Shown: positions 36,187 through 45,913, counted from the first letter of the stretch. The stretch is 64,000 bases of DNA from Hydrogenimonas sp. (GCA_003945285.1 AP019005.1:372001-436000), one strand, 5' to 3'. Numbers and translations: made by a program. The notes: generated by a model not told the origin, from the sequence alone.

Positions 36187-38031
36187 CTACATATCATTCT
36201 GTCTAAACCACTCTTCTAGTACTATTAAGCTCCAAATGAAAAGAGATCTATCCCGTTTGTTTGTCTCATGCTCATAGATTAACTGCTGTATGAAACTGTA
36301 GTTAAACAGCCCCCGCTGTTCTACACTCTCTTTAGATAAATAGTTACCTATAAATTCTTTCAGGTCTTTTTTGAGCCATATTCCCATTGGAGGATTCAAG
36401 CCTATTTTCGGTTTGTTGATGATTCGTTCGGGAACTTTGCCTGTAAGGAGTTTTTTGATTAAATATTTTGTCTTTCCATCTTTTATTCGGTATTTTGTAT
36501 CTATGGATGTCATAAACTCGATTACTTTATGGTCTATTAATGGAAAGCGCACTTCGAAAGAGTTGGCCATGCTCATAATATCACCATAGCATAATAAATT
36601 GTTTGGTAAAAAAGTTTTCAAGTCTACGATAGAGCTTTTCAGAATACCGTCATCGTGTTGAAGTCTATTCCAGGTTTCGCTGACAACGTGCTTATAAGGG
36701 TAGTAGCTTTTTAAAAGTTTTTTCAGCTCTTCATCCGAAAAGTAACTTATCCAATCTTCATACATTTTTTCCTCCGGTTTGGAAAGGGAGGTTATAAATG
36801 TCTTGAGTCGTCTCAAATTATGGTTCCCAGATGAGTTTTCAGGAATAAAGTCTGTAAATTTTGAAGCAAGAGCAAATAGCGGCTTGGGAACAAAATTTAA
36901 TTTTTTCGCCAGATGAATTGCCTGGTATCTTGGATAACCGCCGAAAATTTCATCTCCCCCATCACCTGCTAAAGCGACCGTAGCATACTTTTTTGTCTCC
37001 TTGGTCAACTCATAAATAAGCAGGGCTGTCGGGTTGCCGAAAGGTTCGTCAAATTGGTCAACCATTTTTGGTAACAGGTCTGCCGCATTCGGATTAATTA
37101 TGATTTCGGTATGATGGGTATTAAAAAACTCAGCCATTATTTTGGCGTCATCAGTTTCATCATACATGCTGGCCCCGTTGAATCCCAATGTGAAAGTATT
37201 GATCTTCTTGTTTGAATTTTTGTGCATGTAATAAAGAATCAGGCTGCTGTCTATACCTCCGCTCAAAAATGATCCAAGCTCAACATCTGCAATCATCCTT
37301 AATTTTACAGACTCATCAAGTAAATTATCCAGATTGTAAAGAATATCGTTTTCAGACATCTCGGCATTGTCTCCGACATAATCTTCTATGTCCCAATATT
37401 TTTTTATGCTTATCTCACCTTTTTCGTACAGTAAGAGATGTGCAGGCGGTAATTTGAAAATGTTATCGTAGATTGTATTTGGATAAGGAATATATAAATA
37501 GTGCAGATACTGACTTATAGCTGCTGTGTTGATGGCTGGCTTACTTTGTAAAGCTTCTAAAACCATCTTAATTTCAGATGCAAAAATGAACTTATCTGCT
37601 TCTTTATAATATACAAACGGTTTTATTCCTAGTCTGTCTCTTGCACAGAAGAGCCTATCTTCCTGCTTATCATAAATAGCAAAAGCGAACATTCCCCGCA
37701 AATCATACAAAGCCCTTTCACCATTTTCAATATAATGGTACAAAATAACTTCTGTATCCGACTCAGTCCTAAACCGGTATTTTTTTTTCAATCTGTTCCG
37801 TAAATCATGATGATTGTAGATCTCTCCGTTAAAAACAATAGTATACCGTCCGCACACCGAGGTAAACGGTTGATTGGAATCAGGGTTGTGATCTACAACT
37901 GAAAGACGATTATGCCCAAACGTGAATTTTCCTATTTCGGCTATTGACGTATTGTCAGGACCCCGATGATTTGCTATTGTAAAAATTTTTTGATTTATAG
38001 ATTTGAAGTTGAACCCGATTATTCCACACAT
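36187..38031 (-). CDS. asnB: Asparagine synthase (glutamine-hydrolysing), AsnB type
   Basis: A 614-residue amidotransferase. The N-terminal class II glutaminase starts MCGIIGFNF, with Cys2 as nucleophile after Met removal, followed by NHRGPDN and FNGEIYNH. The ATP-pyrophosphatase domain has LGSFLSGGIDSSLI and ALAGDGGDEIFGGY. Copies in polysaccharide loci may make asparagine or transfer amide nitrogen to uronic acids (amidated sugars); I cannot decide. It is the first gene in this region with markedly AT-rich sequence and overlaps the preceding short gene by 13 bp. Confidence 0.9.
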   Translation of the reverse strand: MCGIIGFNFKSINQKIFTIANHRGPDNTSIAEIGKFTFGHNRLSVVDHNPDSNQPFTSVCGRYTIVFNGEIYNHHDLRNRLKKKYRFRTESDTEVILYHYIENGERALYDLRGMFAFAIYDKQEDRLFCARDRLGIKPFVYYKEADKFIFASEIKMVLEALQSKPAINTAAISQYLHYLYIPYPNTIYDNIFKLPPAHLLLYEKGEISIKKYWDIEDYVGDNAEMSENDILYNLDNLLDESVKLRMIADVELGSFLSGGIDSSLILYYMHKNSNKKINTFTLGFNGASMYDETDDAKIMAEFFNTHHTEIIINPNAADLLPKMVDQFDEPFGNPTALLIYELTKETKKYATVALAGDGGDEIFGGYPRYQAIHLAKKLNFVPKPLFALASKFTDFIPENSSGNHNLRRLKTFITSLSKPEEKMYEDWISYFSDEELKKLLKSYYPYKHVVSETWNRLQHDDGILKSSIVDLKTFLPNNLLCYGDIMSMANSFEVRFPLIDHKVIEFMTSIDTKYRIKDGKTKYLIKKLLTGKVPERIINKPKIGLNPPMGIWLKKDLKEFIGNYLSKESVEQRGLFNYSFIQQLIYEHETNKRDRSLFIWSLIVLEEWFRQNDM

Positions 38032-38495
38032 TTTTTTCTCTTCATTTCAATATATTTAACATCAATCAAAAAATAGAACCATAATCCATGCAGAAGATGA
38101 AATATAAAACCCTCTTTCCTGTCCAAAAAACCCAGTCTAAAAAAATATCTATGCGTAAAATAGATAAAAGGTCGAAACAAAGGGGGCATTAGTGGGTTCC
38201 ATACATACTCGCGTAACAAGCGTTTTCTCTTCGCTTGATTGCCAAACAGTTTCTCAAAACCGTCTTTTTCCTTTCTCTTTTGATGTTTATCATGCTTCAG
38301 TAGTTCAAGTGCCGCGTAGGTGGTATAATTATTGAGGTTACAAAGATCTCTGTCTATGACAATCTTATCTGAAAATATCCTATTTTTATATTTATAAATC
38401 AGCAGATAGAAAAAATTACCGTTTGGAATATATTTGATAAATTTCATATATCCTATTGGCAGAGATTTATATTTGTTTTTTAATAAAGAGAGCAT
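38019..38495 (-). pseudogene. C-terminal fragment of a family 2 glycosyltransferase (WaaE/KdtX-like)
   Basis: A reading frame of about 158 residues from ATG 38495 (AAAAGG 6 nt upstream); TTG starts up to 38543 have no ribosome site. It matches only the tail of GT2 core-polysaccharide transferases: NYTTYAALELL, then a basic helix, and FRPFIYFTHRYFFRLGFLDR plus KEGFIFHLLHGLWFYFLIDV. The whole N-terminal GT-A catalytic domain, with its DxD motif, is missing. The N-terminal 40 residues are unrelated and basic. It could be a remnant of a replaced glycosyltransferase or a small membrane-associated accessory protein. It overlaps asnB by 13 bp and follows a terminator-like hairpin. Confidence 0.6.
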
Positions 38496-38601
38496 TGTAT
38501 GCCTTTTGCGGATGGTATCTTTTGAAATATAGAATTTTTGCAAGAACTAAAAGTCTAGTATTATCATAATAGTTTCATTGCCTTGGAAAATTTTTGTACA
38601 G

Positions 38602-38625
38602 TAAAAATAGGTGCTATTATAGCAC
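38602..38625 (-). terminator. Intrinsic terminator-like hairpin within the polysaccharide run
   Basis: On the minus strand GTGCTA and TAGCAC pair across a 3-nt loop and are followed by CTATTTTT. It lies in the 120-168 bp gap between the glycosyltransferase at 38664 and the GT2 fragment, the widest gap in the minus-strand run. It may end one transcription unit (53.2 to 38.7 kb); a new promoter would then serve asnB and onwards. Confidence 0.5.
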
Positions 38626-38663
38626 TGTAATAATTAAAACAATTATAGTCAAATTGTATTTTT

Positions 38664-39692
38664 CTAACGCATAACCGATTCGATAAGTTTTTCTATATTG
38701 TTATTGACTTTACTGGTGCTCTTTTTTTGTGATGCACTTTTTGAGTTTTTTAGATATTTTCTTATTGTTTCAGCAATATCTTCAAATGATCCGGGATCGA
38801 ATGTGTCTGTGGGTTCAATAACTTCAAAAGTAAAGGGGAGATCGGATGCGATAATATCTAGCCCAAGCAATGAAGCCTCTACCAGAGGTAGCCCAAAGGA
38901 TTCGCTTGTTGATGGGAAAATTAGACACCTGCTTTTTTTATAAATTTTACAAACTTCGTGCTTTGAAACAACACCGAAATTTTCGATCTTTACATTCCCG
39001 ATTTCATTGATTTTTTCTATTTTTTCGATCAAGTCAGACCTGTTTTTTTCTATAGTCAAAGCTATACTTAACGCTAAGCCATCCAGTGCCAGTAGTTCCA
39101 GTGCTTTTAAAAGATTGAGATGATTTTTATGTGGATGCGCAATTGAAATATAGCAGAAGTCAAAATTCTTTTCCATTTGTGACCTTGGCTTGGGACATAC
39201 TCTAAAAAATGGCATTACTTTTACATTCTTATACCCATACTTAGTGATAAATTGTTTTTGAACCGTTTTATTTTGGCATGCAACAAAACTTACGTTCTTT
39301 ATAAATAGTTTTATATATATTTGCCTAATAATATCTTTGAACTTATTTATAATGTTATTATTTGGCAGTGAACACACTTCTTTGAAAGATAATAGAAGAT
39401 ATCTGTTATGAAAAAAAACAGCAGAGTTTTTAGTTTTTCTATAAGGAGGAAGGTTTCCAAAATATAATGCATTTGAAAGTGGTTTGCCGTGCAGTTTGAT
39501 AACATCAACAATTCTATTTACCTGAATAATTTTTATATTTGAAGTTTGTATCTCATTGCAGATTGCATTATTTGCAAAAAGAGTAACTTGCACTTCGGGG
39601 TACTCTTTTTGTACATACTCGACCAAATAAAGCAATAGCTCCTTTCCTCCACCGGTCTTAATTGTGGGAGCAATAATATTTAACTGCCTCAT
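38664..39692 (-). CDS. Glycosyltransferase family 4
   Basis: A GT-B transferase of 342 residues. It begins MRQLNIIAPTIKTGGGKELL, with the glycine-rich acceptor loop, and has CYISIAHPHKNHLNLLKALE and CLIFPSTSESFGLPLVEASL (the E-x7-E donor motif) in the C-terminal half. Codon use is AT-rich like its neighbours. It adds one sugar to the lipid-linked repeat unit; donor unknown. 20 bp separate it from the acyltransferase gene. Confidence 0.85.
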   Translation of the reverse strand: MRQLNIIAPTIKTGGGKELLLYLVEYVQKEYPEVQVTLFANNAICNEIQTSNIKIIQVNRIVDVIKLHGKPLSNALYFGNLPPYRKTKNSAVFFHNRYLLLSFKEVCSLPNNNIINKFKDIIRQIYIKLFIKNVSFVACQNKTVQKQFITKYGYKNVKVMPFFRVCPKPRSQMEKNFDFCYISIAHPHKNHLNLLKALELLALDGLALSIALTIEKNRSDLIEKIEKINEIGNVKIENFGVVSKHEVCKIYKKSRCLIFPSTSESFGLPLVEASLLGLDIIASDLPFTFEVIEPTDTFDPGSFEDIAETIRKYLKNSKSASQKKSTSKVNNNIEKLIESVMR

Positions 39693-39712
39693 TTATGCTA
39701 TTTACCTTTGTT

Positions 39713-40669
39713 TTAAATGAATTTTATCTTTTTTTTCAATGGCTTGACTGCCCATTCATAAAGAGCGATGCTCCCAAGAAGTTTGATAGTTGAAATAATG
39801 ATAAAGTTTTTTTCTATGCCAAAAAAGCTGTTGAATGAATCCGTAACAGGAACAAATATTTGATGGAATATGAAAATATATAAAGATATTCCTCCAAGAT
39901 ATTCCAAAATTGTATTGGAATGAATTTTTCTTGACAAGAAGATGATCAATAATGTACCAAGAAGTCCGTTTAATAGCATTAGTGGAATGCTCTTTCCAAA
40001 GTAGTTGGCACCTATGTCTACCGTTTGATGAATAGTGTAAAAAGAGATGGAAAAAATGCCTATAACAAATATGGAATAGTAAACCAGACTCTGCCATTTT
40101 TCAATATAAAAATCCTTTTTCCGATATAAGTATCCTGCCAAAAAAAAGAAAAGTGCCACAGGTACAGTTGTGACTGAATATATGGAGTTTCCCTTTCTAT
40201 CTGTAAAATATATTAAAAGAATCAGAAAAAAAAGAATGGCAATATGAGTAAGTTTAGTTTTTGGGGTTTTCAGGAGAATGATATAGGCGGCGATGCTCGT
40301 TAAAAAGAGCGACGGTAAAAACCACAAGTCGGTATTTGCCAAATTCTTTTCCCGTCCATTCAGCAAACCGGACAAATAGTGAATGGTTATATCCGGGCTT
40401 AAATCGCCTTTATACCAGTGAAGTAAAAGAATAAGGATTGTCATGAAAAAACCATAGATATAGAATGGAATCATCAATGTTTTGAACTTATGTTTGAAAA
40501 ACTGTGTAAATATAGGTTGGGTTTTGTTGAAAAGATAACCGGATATAAAGAAAAAAAGTGGAATATGAAAATAATAAAAGAAATGATAGAGAAACTCCGG
40601 AGGATAGGAGTGTCCTATAACAATTAGGAGAATACCTATTCCTTTCGCTATGTTTATCCAGCTAATCAA
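39713..40669 (-). CDS. Acyltransferase 3 family membrane protein
   Basis: A protein of 318 residues with about ten membrane segments. The N-terminal MISWINIAKGIGILLIVIGH places the conserved His at residue 20, and FFYYFHIPLFFFISGYLFNK is the second family signature (as in OafA and fucose 4-O-acetylase). It acetylates or otherwise acylates sugars of the repeat unit at the inner membrane. The start is TTG 40669 with GGAGAG 7 nt upstream, inside the end of the deacetylase gene; only 3 nt separate the two genes. Confidence 0.86.
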   Translation of the reverse strand: MISWINIAKGIGILLIVIGHSYPPEFLYHFFYYFHIPLFFFISGYLFNKTQPIFTQFFKHKFKTLMIPFYIYGFFMTILILLLHWYKGDLSPDITIHYLSGLLNGREKNLANTDLWFLPSLFLTSIAAYIILLKTPKTKLTHIAILFFLILLIYFTDRKGNSIYSVTTVPVALFFFLAGYLYRKKDFYIEKWQSLVYYSIFVIGIFSISFYTIHQTVDIGANYFGKSIPLMLLNGLLGTLLIIFLSRKIHSNTILEYLGGISLYIFIFHQIFVPVTDSFNSFFGIEKNFIIISTIKLLGSIALYEWAVKPLKKKIKFI

Positions 40670-40672
40670 GAA

Positions 40673-41413
40673 CTAACTCTCCGGATGATAATGCTGTTTA
40701 AGATAGCGTTTGTAGAAAACTTTGTCTGCACCATTGAGTATTTTTTGAAACTCTTTGTCTGATGCAGCTTGAACAAGTGATCTGTTTATCAAACCTTCTC
40801 GAAAATGCTCAAAATAGTTTCCCGGGAGGCATGTATATTGTTTGGAGTAGCCCAGGTCTTTGGCACATTCAACAGCAGTATCATTGAATCTTCCTCTAGG
40901 ATAGCATAGGGTATCAACTTCGCAATTCAGCATATCTCCAAGTATCTCTTTGGAGCGTTTCAACTCATCATATATTTGATCTTTCGTCAATATTTCCAGA
41001 TCAGAGTGGGTGTGGGTATGAGATCCTATAGAAAGCAGACCGGTGTCGTACATATTTTTTAACTCATAATCGGTTAAATATCCATTTTTACCTATAAAGC
41101 TTGTTACGGTAAACAGTTTTACCGGAATATTACGGTCAATAAAGATCGAGAAGTTCTCATATAGACCTCTAAAGCCGTCATCGAAGGTAATTTCCAACTG
41201 CAGATCATTTTTATCGATACTTTTAACAATATCGTAGTCGTTCATCGCAATGATATCAAGATGCTTTTTGAAAAGATCTACAGGGGTGGACATGGGCGTA
41301 AAGGAGTCTTTATCATGTAGGTCATGGTAATAGATAACTTTACTGCTTCTATTTTCATACAGAAAGTTTCCAATATGCAAATAGCCGTTTTTAATAAACT
41401 GTTTTATTCCCAT
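40673..41413 (-). CDS. Polysaccharide deacetylase (NodB homology domain)
   Basis: A 246-residue protein of the carbohydrate esterase 4 family. The metal motif is EITFDDGF (Asp78, Asp79), the second is IGSHTHTHSDL (His132, His136), and CYPRGRFND is the third. These residues are complete, so it should remove N-acetyl groups from amino sugars. It has no signal peptide or membrane segment, pointing to a cytoplasmic, lipid-linked or nucleotide-linked substrate. Tight packing with the acyltransferase downstream (3 nt) suggests one decorated site being processed by both. Confidence 0.87.
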   Translation of the reverse strand: MGIKQFIKNGYLHIGNFLYENRSSKVIYYHDLHDKDSFTPMSTPVDLFKKHLDIIAMNDYDIVKSIDKNDLQLEITFDDGFRGLYENFSIFIDRNIPVKLFTVTSFIGKNGYLTDYELKNMYDTGLLSIGSHTHTHSDLEILTKDQIYDELKRSKEILGDMLNCEVDTLCYPRGRFNDTAVECAKDLGYSKQYTCLPGNYFEHFREGLINRSLVQAASDKEFQKILNGADKVFYKRYLKQHYHPES

Positions 41414-41414
41414 C

Positions 41415-42491
41415 TCAATCTTTTCTTTCCAAAATTTGTTTACATCTACCTATTGCCTTGCTTAAAGATGCTTTGTAAAGATCGTAGTTCCAGTACTCCT
41501 GCATTAGCTTGGATGCATTTTTGCTCATTTTTTCATATAGATTTTTATCATCGTAAATCAGTTTCATTTTATTTGCCAAATCATCTTTTGGCTCAAAAGA
41601 GAAAATATAGCCCGTATCTCTTTTGTCTATCAGGTCGAATATAGCCCCTACCTCTTCTGATGCTATAACCGGGAGGCCGGCCGCCAATGCTTCATTTACT
41701 ACCAGCCCCCACTGCTCCCTTTCCGAAGGGAGAACAAGTACGTTGGAAGAGTGATACTCGTTTACCAGGTCTTTACCAAACTTTGGACCGGTAAATATTA
41801 TGTTTGAATGATTGTCATATTTTTTTTTCAGTCCAGTCAAAAGCTTGCCACCTCCAACTATTTTCAGCACTGCATTCTCGTTGTTTGCAAAGTTGGATAA
41901 AAAGCTCTCAATCAATAAATCTATCTGTTTCAGAGGAATAATCCGTCCTACGAAAAGAAAAGTGAATGGCTTATTTTTGTGCGTGCCGTTGAAAAAGAAT
42001 TTTTTGTTGTTTACCATCATCGGCATTAGAAAGATATTATCCTCTTTCATTCCGTAACGCCTGAAAAGCTCTTTATGGGTGAAATTCCCTCCGGGAAAAC
42101 CAAGCACATTCCTGTTTGAAAATATAGGAGTTAGGTACAACTTTTTGATTAGACCTTTTATGCCGGACCTCTTTCTGAATCGAGTATCTGAATCGATCGC
42201 CAGTACTTTTCTGTTTCGGCTTAATAAATTCAAAATAAAAAGAAGCATAAACTGCCATTTGTCGTAACCATTGAAAATAATCAGGTCATAATTTTTATGT
42301 ACATTCAATAAAAAGCGGATTTGCCGTGGCAAGCTTTTTTCAGTCAATGCTTCTATCTCTTTTCCGCCATCCGCAATTGCATGGGATGAATTATTCAAAA
42401 ATATATAATCTATACTCATTTTTTCATGAATATTCGATATCAGATCACGTGTATAAGAGCTAGGCTCTACAAAAAAAGTAAAAACTTTCAT
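41415..42491 (-). CDS. Glycosyltransferase family 4
   Basis: A GT-B transferase of 358 residues. The C-terminal half has PFTFLFVGRIIPLKQIDLLI, AVLKIVGGGKLLTGLKKKYD and VLVLPSEREQWGLVVNEALA, which includes the donor-binding E-x7-E motif, then GLPVIASEEVG. The N-terminal half contains LIIFNGYDKW and a basic membrane-facing helix. Its donor is unknown. It lies 1 bp before the deacetylase gene and 4 bp after the GNAT-like gene. Confidence 0.88.
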   Translation of the reverse strand: MKVFTFFVEPSSYTRDLISNIHEKMSIDYIFLNNSSHAIADGGKEIEALTEKSLPRQIRFLLNVHKNYDLIIFNGYDKWQFMLLFILNLLSRNRKVLAIDSDTRFRKRSGIKGLIKKLYLTPIFSNRNVLGFPGGNFTHKELFRRYGMKEDNIFLMPMMVNNKKFFFNGTHKNKPFTFLFVGRIIPLKQIDLLIESFLSNFANNENAVLKIVGGGKLLTGLKKKYDNHSNIIFTGPKFGKDLVNEYHSSNVLVLPSEREQWGLVVNEALAAGLPVIASEEVGAIFDLIDKRDTGYIFSFEPKDDLANKMKLIYDDKNLYEKMSKNASKLMQEYWNYDLYKASLSKAIGRCKQILERKD

Positions 42492-42495
42492 CAGG

Positions 42496-43590
42496 CTATC
42501 GCTTTATCAATTTATTTATGAGTATCTTGTTTTTTTTGTAGAAGTTCATTATAGATTTTTTTGCAAAAAATTTAGATAAGTAAGAAAGAAAATCAAAATT
42601 ATATTTTGAAAAGAAAAAAGTGTATTGTTGTTTTATTATAGGTAAAAAGTTTTTAATTTTATAATCGTATAATCCACGACCAAAGTCAAATATGATTTGC
42701 TTATCACTAGACTCTATAATAGTCTTCATAAATGTGATATAGGAAAATATATTGATGTATTGAAAGTTTTTATAAATATCTATCCAGAATATATAACGCT
42801 CTTTTGGGGATTTCAATACAAAGTTCATAGCCACACTTTCACCTCTGCTATTTTGAATAGTTTGAATTATCAAATTATCTTTTTCATACAATACATAAAT
42901 TATTTCTAAAAGAGTGCTATCTAAAAAAGTCTCTTCTCTAAGACCGTTTTTTGTCATTTCATTTGAAATAGACTTAATATCATCTAGAGGAAAAGTATCT
43001 GTATTTGCAGTCAATATGGAAGATGTATAGCCAGAGTATTTTTTGTATATACGCTTTAATTCACTTTTTCGTTTTGATTTTAAATGGCTAAAGCTGTTGA
43101 AAAAATTATCTTTTACAGGTGTAATTTCAAGATAAGAGTAACCGTTCGATTGAAAAAATATTTTTTTATTGTCAAAAGGTAACTGTAAATAATTTATTAG
43201 TGCGTCATCCTGATTGATGTTTTTTAACTCTATGCTCTTGCAACTGCAATTATTGAATAAATTAAAAAAAATTTTTGATATGTCATACATATCGGCAATA
43301 TCTAAATCAGTAGATAAAATCTTACTAAAATCGGTGTGAATATCTGCAATGAATCTCAAAATATTTTTTTCATCTATTATTAATGGGAAAATGGCGATTG
43401 GATTTTCGATATTTTTTTTAAAAAAAACAATTATGAATAACTGATCCTCCCGATGTCCCTTTAACCACCATTCATAATTCCATTCAAACGTCTGGAATAC
43501 AGTACAGCAACCACATGATTCATAAAGTCGTTCCCATATCTGTTTTGAGCTCTTAAAATCATTTTCATTTTGTATAATGTGATATTTCAT
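42496..43590 (-). CDS. GNAT/FemAB-like acyltransferase (BioF2-like)
   Basis: A very AT-rich gene for 364 residues. The start (W-x-x-L-x-x near WERLYESCGCCTVFQTFEWN, then YEWWLKGHREDQL) and the C-terminal half (KSKRKSELKRIYKKYSG, AMNFVLKSPKERYIFWIDIY, IIFDFGRGLYDYKIK) match the GNAT-like family with a FemAB/CelD fold that accompanies exopolysaccharide loci. It likely transfers an acyl or aminoacyl group to a sugar amine. Members are diverse, so the donor is not known. 16 bp follow the Wzy-like gene. Confidence 0.75.
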   Translation of the reverse strand: MKYHIIQNENDFKSSKQIWERLYESCGCCTVFQTFEWNYEWWLKGHREDQLFIIVFFKKNIENPIAIFPLIIDEKNILRFIADIHTDFSKILSTDLDIADMYDISKIFFNLFNNCSCKSIELKNINQDDALINYLQLPFDNKKIFFQSNGYSYLEITPVKDNFFNSFSHLKSKRKSELKRIYKKYSGYTSSILTANTDTFPLDDIKSISNEMTKNGLREETFLDSTLLEIIYVLYEKDNLIIQTIQNSRGESVAMNFVLKSPKERYIFWIDIYKNFQYINIFSYITFMKTIIESSDKQIIFDFGRGLYDYKIKNFLPIIKQQYTFFFSKYNFDFLSYLSKFFAKKSIMNFYKKNKILINKLIKR

Positions 43591-43606
43591 AAACTTCCTG
43601 ACCTTA

Positions 43607-44743
43607 TTATGTACTCACTGTTTTTTGCTTATATATATACATCATATATAAACTGATTGATATCCAAAAAACAAACCCTTCAAACCCGCTAATTCCAAAT
43701 AAAATTGACTCGAACATCCCTGCAATGAAAGTATACAGAACCATAAAAAGTACTATTTTATTGTACGGTTTTGAAAATAAAATACGTAGTAAATAGTACG
43801 TGAGCAGTAGCATGACCCACGATGCCAAAGGTATTCCCAGTTGAATAAAAAGTCCCATAAATGAGTTATGCGGATTTGGTACCAATATATATTTTAATTG
43901 CACTGGAATAACTTTTGCTGAGATAAATGCATATTTGTCCAGTCCGAAACCTGTAAATGGTGAAAGCATTAAAGTTTTATATCCGTAAAGATTTGTCATT
44001 TCTCTACTTGTCAAACCGCCACCAGTCTCAATCACTCTGTCAAGACCTGTCATAAAGCCATACTTGGCAGCGATTACATTTATAATTAGAGCAAAAATCG
44101 CCAAAAAAGAGATCAATAGAATATTTTTTAAACTGAAGTTACGTAAAATCAGCGCAAGTCCGACTCCAAGCAAAGCCCCTCTGGAACCGCTTATAAAAAC
44201 CATAATCATCAAAAAAAACATCAGGAGAAGTTTTTTAATGCTAAAGTCTTCAGATAAAATCATAATGCCCAATGCCAAAGCGGACAAATAGCCAACCGTG
44301 TTGGGATTCCCCAAAATTCCTCCATATCTGCCGCCAAAATCATGATGCACAAAGATTCCTATAACAAGAGAAATCAGAGCGATTAAAACTATAAATTTAG
44401 GGAATTTCTCTAAATAATAGTCATAATAGTAATATATAGAAATTGCTATCGTTGAAAAGAACACTCCTTTCAAAATAACATATGCCAGTCCATTATAGGT
44501 ATGATCGAAGAGGATCATATAGGCTAAGTAGGTTAACCAGATCAAAGCTAAAAGACGAAAAGCAGGGTGTAGAAAAATTTTAGGATTGGTGATTAGCTGA
44601 AGAAAAACAAAAAATGCACTGAAAAAGAAAAAACCATAAAAAAGATTTTTTACCACCCCAAACGGTACGAATGGGGCACGAATCTGTACTAGAATAGCCA
44701 AGAAGAAAAAAACAAAGAGTGCATATTTTCTGAAATAGTTCAC
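43607..44743 (-). CDS. O-antigen polymerase/ligase family membrane protein (Wzy or WaaL)
   Basis: A protein of 378 residues with 10-12 membrane segments and one larger loop near 240-290 (GLTSREMTNLYGYKTLMLSPFT, LVPNPHNSFMGLFIQLGIP), where the H-x-S/N-x3 pattern of the Wzy_C/WaaL family occurs. In a locus with Wzx, Wza and Wzc a polymerase (Wzy) is required and this is the only candidate in the window; a ligase role cannot be excluded from sequence. It starts at GTG or nearby, 5 bp after a glycosyltransferase. Confidence 0.82.
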   Translation of the reverse strand: MNYFRKYALFVFFFLAILVQIRAPFVPFGVVKNLFYGFFFFSAFFVFLQLITNPKIFLHPAFRLLALIWLTYLAYMILFDHTYNGLAYVILKGVFFSTIAISIYYYYDYYLEKFPKFIVLIALISLVIGIFVHHDFGGRYGGILGNPNTVGYLSALALGIMILSEDFSIKKLLLMFFLMIMVFISGSRGALLGVGLALILRNFSLKNILLISFLAIFALIINVIAAKYGFMTGLDRVIETGGGLTSREMTNLYGYKTLMLSPFTGFGLDKYAFISAKVIPVQLKYILVPNPHNSFMGLFIQLGIPLASWVMLLLTYYLLRILFSKPYNKIVLFMVLYTFIAGMFESILFGISGFEGFVFWISISLYMMYIYKQKTVST

Positions 44744-44748
44744 AATGG

Positions 44749-45909
44749 TTAAACTCTCTTTATTTCATTTACAAAGGTGGATATGAATGAATCGATATCC
44801 AACTTGTATGAAATAGTTGGGACCGAATTTTTTTCAAAAAAATTGTGAATAAGTTTAGACATCTGAATAGTATCGCTTTTATCAATTAAAAATGTATCTC
44901 GATCGCCATTTTTTATAAGTTCTTCTATTCCCTGTCCTTTCACTGCGATAACAGGAATTCCCACCTGCAAAGCTTCCGTATAGACGCATCCGAGCGCTTC
45001 ATAGTACGAAGGTAGCACAAATAGATCCAGAGAGTTATAGAAATCGTTCAGCTCTGTATGATCTATTTCGTTTTGAAATTGTACAAAATTGTTCAATGAT
45101 TTTTGCTGAACGTAACTTTTACACTCTTCGAGTGTCGGGCCGCTGCCGACGAATATAACCTTGATATTCTCGATGCCTTTTTCGTTTACAAGGATATTCA
45201 GTGCTTTAAGCAGTGTTATCTGGTCTTTTATTTTCCAAAAATTTCCTATGCAGCCTATGGTAAACCTATAATCTTTTTCCACCTCTTTTTTAAAAAACTT
45301 TTTGGTATTTACGCCGTTGTAAAGGACGTAGGTATTTGAATTGGAAAAACCTTCAATCTTTTGAAGCTCGTCGAGCACCTTTTGGCTTACACCGATATTC
45401 AGGTCTGTACCGTTGACACTTTTTAAAAATCTGTTTTTTATGAAAGAGTTGTTCCACTCTCTCGCTTTCCCTTTAAGCAGTCTGCCGTTACTCAACTGCA
45501 TAACATCGAGGCCGTGATGCTGGATGAAGTTTTTTATTCGGTGCTTCCTGCCGAAATCAGCCCCTATAGCACCCGCAGGATACGCCACATGTGAATGTAT
45601 AAAGGCTATCTGTTTGGGAAGAAGACCGACTCTCTCTTTTAAAAATCTTTCAAATCGCATAAGATTTATTTTGTGAAATAGTCCGGGCAAAATGGATGAT
45701 GGAATATCCAGAACCTTGAAGTTGTAAACTTTTACTCCCTGATATTCGTAGACCGCTTCTTCATTAGAAAAGGCGGATACGACTTTTACAACTACGACTT
45801 CAAAGTCGCTATTTCTCTCTATAGCCTTTACCTGGTCGTATATGTATGGACCGCGGAAGCTCTCTTTGGTGGGGAAAAAGGGGGTGATTTCCAGATAAAC
45901 TCTTCTCAT
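44749..45909 (-). CDS. Glycosyltransferase family 4
   Basis: A 386-residue GT-B protein. N-terminal EITPFFPTKESFRGPYIYDQ and FIHSHVAYPAGAIGADF lead to the C-terminal donor domain: FTIGCIGNFWKIKDQITLLK, KVIFVGSGPTLEECKSYV, LFVLPSYYEALGCVYTEALQ (E-x7-E) and GIPVIAVKGQGIEELI. The donor sugar cannot be read from sequence. Spaced 4 bp from wzx upstream and 5 bp from the Wzy-like gene, inside one operon. Confidence 0.88.
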   Translation of the reverse strand: MRRVYLEITPFFPTKESFRGPYIYDQVKAIERNSDFEVVVVKVVSAFSNEEAVYEYQGVKVYNFKVLDIPSSILPGLFHKINLMRFERFLKERVGLLPKQIAFIHSHVAYPAGAIGADFGRKHRIKNFIQHHGLDVMQLSNGRLLKGKAREWNNSFIKNRFLKSVNGTDLNIGVSQKVLDELQKIEGFSNSNTYVLYNGVNTKKFFKKEVEKDYRFTIGCIGNFWKIKDQITLLKALNILVNEKGIENIKVIFVGSGPTLEECKSYVQQKSLNNFVQFQNEIDHTELNDFYNSLDLFVLPSYYEALGCVYTEALQVGIPVIAVKGQGIEELIKNGDRDTFLIDKSDTIQMSKLIHNFFEKNSVPTISYKLDIDSFISTFVNEIKRV

Positions 45910-45913
45910 AACA

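Noticed and set aside
38496-38543. Longer start for the GT2 fragment
   Set aside because: TTG without ribosome site; the ATG at 38495 has AAAAGG at proper distance.
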